From assembly GCA_036971615.1 (NCBI GenBank), contig JAYKKR010000002.1, positions 2,914,001 through 2,978,000 of the forward strand: a stretch of DNA of 64,000 nucleotides, in the 5' to 3' direction. This document shows positions 60,823 through 64,000 of the stretch, in pieces (within the stretch, counting starts at the first letter, position 1; each line of letters begins with the position of its first letter). Origin of the DNA: Amyloporia xantha. Taxonomy: Eukaryota; Basidiomycota; Agaricomycetes; Polyporales; Adustoporiaceae. The position numbers were made by a program, and so were the translations under genes. Below the pieces are notes generated by a model. The model made no database searches. It was not told the origin of the DNA and saw only the letters and a program-made list of their open reading frames with translations.

Positions 60823-61132
60823 GTTGACCATATTTCCACATTCCCGTACTGTAAGCAGCAGCAATATCTCTGTTGGTCACGTAATAGATAGAGTAGTGGT
60901 GATTTCCTCAGTCCTCTAGTGTAAGGGCACTCGTAAGGAGGTTGCCGTCAGCAGCACGTCCGTTGTGCAAAAGGAGGAACTTTGTCGCAGCACGTGGTCT
61001 GGCGCGCGGACAGGGGTGCGCCCAAGTCGCCCGACAAGGAAGCCGATGACTGATTAGCCCATACCGAGAAACATTCTCCCTCATCCTCCGCGCCTGCCTA
61101 CATATAAAGCATGTTTCCGCCAGCTTCGATGC

Positions 61133-62728
61133 ATGTATAAATCCCTCACCATTACCGTGGTCGCCCTCGCAGTTGCTTATCTCTATCTCTCTCCAGCTCA
61201 TTTCGACGATCTGCAAAAGGCAGCACCTGTTGCATTCCCGGACGATCCTACGACCTCCCAAATGGCCCTCTCATCAGTATCGAGGCGTGTTGTGAAGAAG
61301 ATCTTGGCGGTTGAGACACCTGAGGTATGTATGCGGCGCATGTCCTTGTATGTGGTGTTCCTGACGGAGATGAGCGTAGGGTGAAGGTGCACTGGTCCGC
61401 CGCTCCATCGGGAGCATGCAGTTGCGGAATCTCAGTCCATTTCTTCTTCTGGACCACTTCCACATCAGCAAGGGAGCGGTGAGTTCCTCCCTATACATAG
61501 TCTGTTTTGTTTTGGCTGTACTGACGGTCATTAGGGTTTCCCCGACCACCCTCACCGTGGTCAGGCGACAGTGACTTACATGCTGGAAGGGTAAGTCTTT
61601 CAAACGTATGGAGTACACAGTTGTATTGACCTTCTCCTCTAACCAAATAGGTCTAGCCGGCATGAGGATTCCGCCGGACACAAGGGTACCATCGAGCGTG
61701 GAGGCGTGCAGTGGATGTGCGCTGTATGTCTTCAATTTTTATCTAGCATTGTGCACTGTGATACTCACTCACATACCATAGGGCCGTGGAAGTAAGCTGG
61801 CCACCTTCACTATTTGCGATGGAGACTCACTGAAACCCTTCACTAGTTATTCACGCAGAGATGCCAGTACACGAGCCTGGCCAGCCTGAGCCTCGTGGCC
61901 TCCAGTTGTGGATTGATCTCCCCAAGCAGCACAAGATGGTCGAGCCTACCTACCAGGAACTTGGTCCCAACGAGTGCGTTGCGGGTTTCACCTTCCGCCT
62001 GCAGCAGACACTAACTCGACTGCAGAATTCCCACTGCGTATCCAGAAGGCCCAGATGGTCCCGTGAAAATCAAGGTGATCAGTGGGAAGAGCCATGGTGT
62101 CGAGTCTCCGGTCCGACCGCTTGGAGGCTGCTGGTACTTCCATGCTATCTTCTCCAAGAAGGACACGACGATATTCCAAGATATTCGTGAGTTTACTATC
62201 GCAATTTGCCTGTGCTTCTACAATATTGACGGGCTACGATCATTGTAGCGGCTGGTTGGACGGCCTTCATCTACAGTGAGTTGGAACCCATTAGGGATGC
62301 TAGCCCACAAAGACTGATGCTCCACCAGCGATGAAAGGATCCTTCAAGGTCGGCGGAGAATCAACTGTCCAAGATACCTTCCACACTCTTGTCCTGTCTG
62401 GCGAGCAGAATGAGACCGGTGTCCAACTGACAGCCGCAGAAGATGGTGCAGAGGCCCTACTGGTATGCCTGATTCGCCGTATTAAATATTGTCCTACTCA
62501 ACGAACTCATTCCCTCAGGTTGCTGGAGAGCCGCTTGACCAGACTGTTTTCCAGTACGGACCGTTCGTCATGACGAGTCGGGAGGAAATCCAGTCGACGC
62601 TAATTGATTGTAAGTCTACATGTCTTTCCTTCGGTCCGCCACTTACAATCATTGCTATAACAGACCAACTGGGCAAGAACGGCTTCGAGAAGGCGCATAC
62701 TTGGAAGAGTATCATCGGTGGCCGGTGA
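61133..62728 (+). CDS. Pirin (cupin) with N-terminal hydrophobic segment
   Basis: Pirins are iron-binding bicupin proteins; members act as transcriptional cofactors or quercetin 2,3-dioxygenases. The metal site is complete: the histidines of FPDHPHRGQATVTYMLEG and the His and Glu of AGRGIIHAEMP. Other motifs are LRNLSPFLLLDHFHI, LQLWIDLPKQHKM, PLGGCWYFHAIF and, at the C-terminus, FVMTSREEIQSTLIDYQLGK. The first Met (61133) adds LTITVVALAVAYLYLS, a hydrophobic run of about 16 residues that is unusual for a pirin; the cupin fold itself starts after an internal Met (MALSSVSRRVVKKI, about 61262), which could be the true start. Eight or so short introns. Convergent with SFI1. Confidence 0.9.
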
Positions 62729-62865
62729 AAGTACAGAAAGAATGACGTCGCCTGGCATATCACATGGGTGCCTACACTGTGCCTACATGTGCCATACTAT
62801 ACCGTACCCAATAATTTAGTTTCAATAAATACTCCGGTTTCGTTGCTGTATCCGCAATGATTGTC

Positions 62866-64000
62866 TCATGGAGGCTCTCGCGATTTAGATCGCTCAGAGA
62901 CAGGTCGCGATCTGAGTTGAATCCCTCGTAGCTCCTGCCACAAAGTGCTCCTCCCGATATCTCCAGAGGCCGTCGATCTGGCTCGAGGGGCATAGCCATC
63001 TGTTGTCTCCGCCCCGAAAGATGTATGCGAATGAGTAGGACTTGCGGCACGTGTAGTGCTACCTCGGGTTGACAATTTCGGGCGCGAAGCACTCGTCGGC
63101 GCTCTAGTTTCTGTTGATCTGTAGCGGGGCCGTTCCGGGGACATGGATCGTTGCTTGTTTGAAAGTAGACTAGCAATGCCAGGCCTCCCGGAGAAAGGCC
63201 TGACAAAAGCAGCCGGCGTGTTCGGCATCGATGCAGGATTCTCCACTGGAGGGCTGCTAGAGCGAATGCGGGAAGGATGACTGATTCGAGAGGTCTGTGG
63301 AGGCGCGGTAGGGCGAGGATGTTCCAATCGAGGGGCAGCGGTCGGGAGACGCAGATATCGCGCCCGGCTGCAGGGAGAGATGATTAGTCCTATCTATTTC
63401 TTCAAGATGATTGTACTCACGCTACAGCCTTCAGTTCAATCTTGGTATTGTACGCCTTCTGCCATCTGGAAAATGCCTTGGCTAAAACTAATGTCAGCAC
63501 TGACTGATCACACAAAATGACGCGTCACACACAGAGGGCTGATTTACGGTCCATCTCACGCGCAGCTCTGGCTTGCAGCGCCCTAGGCATGGCATTGCGC
63601 CAGATTTCCCAGGCCTTGGATTTGGCGTGATAGGCATGAAAACGAACAGCAGGCAGGGACTGTTTTCAAATTTTATCACTTGAGCGTCCATAGATCTCTT
63701 CTGAAACTCACCCTCGTCTTCGCGTGCCATATTCCGAATGCCCGGAACATGATATTCTTCTGCTTCTGAATTATGAAGTCATCGGCCTATTTTTTCTGCA
63801 GTCAGCCTTGCCAACATCGAAATAAGTTGCCAGCTGCTTACCAAAGGTTGCAGGCGGATATCGAGGAACCGTTCTCGCCACTTGTCCCATGCAACTGCCA
63901 CAACCGTTAATTTCATTTCTTCCTCTCGCTGTTGTAGATACAGGCGCCTGTGTCGTGCCTTTCTAGCCGCTGCTAACCAGCGATAAAACATTCTGCGCAT
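62866..64000 (-). CDS. SFI1: Sfi1-like centrin-binding spindle-pole protein, 5' end beyond window
   Basis: Sfi1 is a long helical filament that binds centrin/Cdc31 through repeats ending in a tryptophan and organises spindle-pole-body duplication. The visible C-terminal part contains successive repeats of that type: MFYRWLAAARKARHRR, VVAVAWDKWRERFLDIRLQP, FRAFGIWHAK, AWEIWRNAMPRALQARAARE and ALSKAFSRWQKAYNTKIELK, spaced by about 25-30 residues. A Ser/Pro/Arg-rich tail follows (SRISHPSRIRSSSPPVENPA) and ends at 62866, as in fungal Sfi1 C-termini. Short introns lie near 63370-63420, 63480-63530, 63660-63710 and 63785-63840. The N-terminal repeats lie to the right of base 64000. Family assignment rests on the repeat pattern. 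Confidence 0.78.

Overview
The window reads as nuclear DNA of a filamentous basidiomycete, most likely an Agaricomycete. Genes are closely packed on both strands and cut by many short introns (about 50-70 bp, mostly GT-AG). The housekeeping set is fungal: XMAP215/Stu2, Gcn3, Pop4, Noc3, Apc5, Vps23, Sfi1, Gir2, Mrp21. I cannot name the species. Exon structures were inferred by eye from frames and splice signals, so internal junctions are approximate unless positions are given.

1-11.2 kb: a truncated VPS23/TSG101 gene (-), a TEA/ATTS-domain transcription factor (+), NOC3 (-) and APC5 (+). NOC3 and APC5 diverge from a promoter of about 320 bp.

11.3-17.8 kb is the accessory part. It holds a tandem array of FAD-dependent aromatic-ring monooxygenases, all on the minus strand: two intact copies with identical intron positions and one heavily decayed copy. 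The decayed copy is split by a 1,066-bp AT-rich, nearly perfect palindrome (11409-12474) with CACTG termini, a possible 3-bp target duplication (ATT) and short subterminal repeats. This looks like a non-autonomous foldback or CACTA-like element.

18.5-26.5 kb: two paralogous glycerol-3-phosphate acyltransferase genes in opposite orientation flank a type 1 methionine aminopeptidase. Both acyltransferases carry an unusual GC-AG intron inside the catalytic H-X4-D motif.

26.8-34.3 kb: a long XMAP215/Stu2-family microtubule polymerase with about five TOG domains. 34.3-43.1 kb is sparser, with one orphan ORF, eIF2B-alpha (GCN3) and several kb without a gene I can support firmly.

43.1-51 kb: POP4 (+), a cyclin K/T-like gene (-), a multi-exon orphan membrane protein whose start codon abuts a CCA/CCACAA microsatellite, and a 99-residue cysteine-rich orphan protein.

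51-64 kb: MRP21 (-) and GIR2/RWDD1 (+) sharing a 182-bp divergent promoter, an EMB8/YheT-like alpha/beta hydrolase (-), a RAP1GDS1/SmgGDS armadillo protein (-), a YAT-family amino-acid permease (+), a pirin with an N-terminal hydrophobic segment (+), and the C-terminal part of SFI1 (-) running off the right edge.

Most genes are unrelated core functions that merely sit together. The only apparent functional groupings are the monooxygenase array and the acyltransferase pair.
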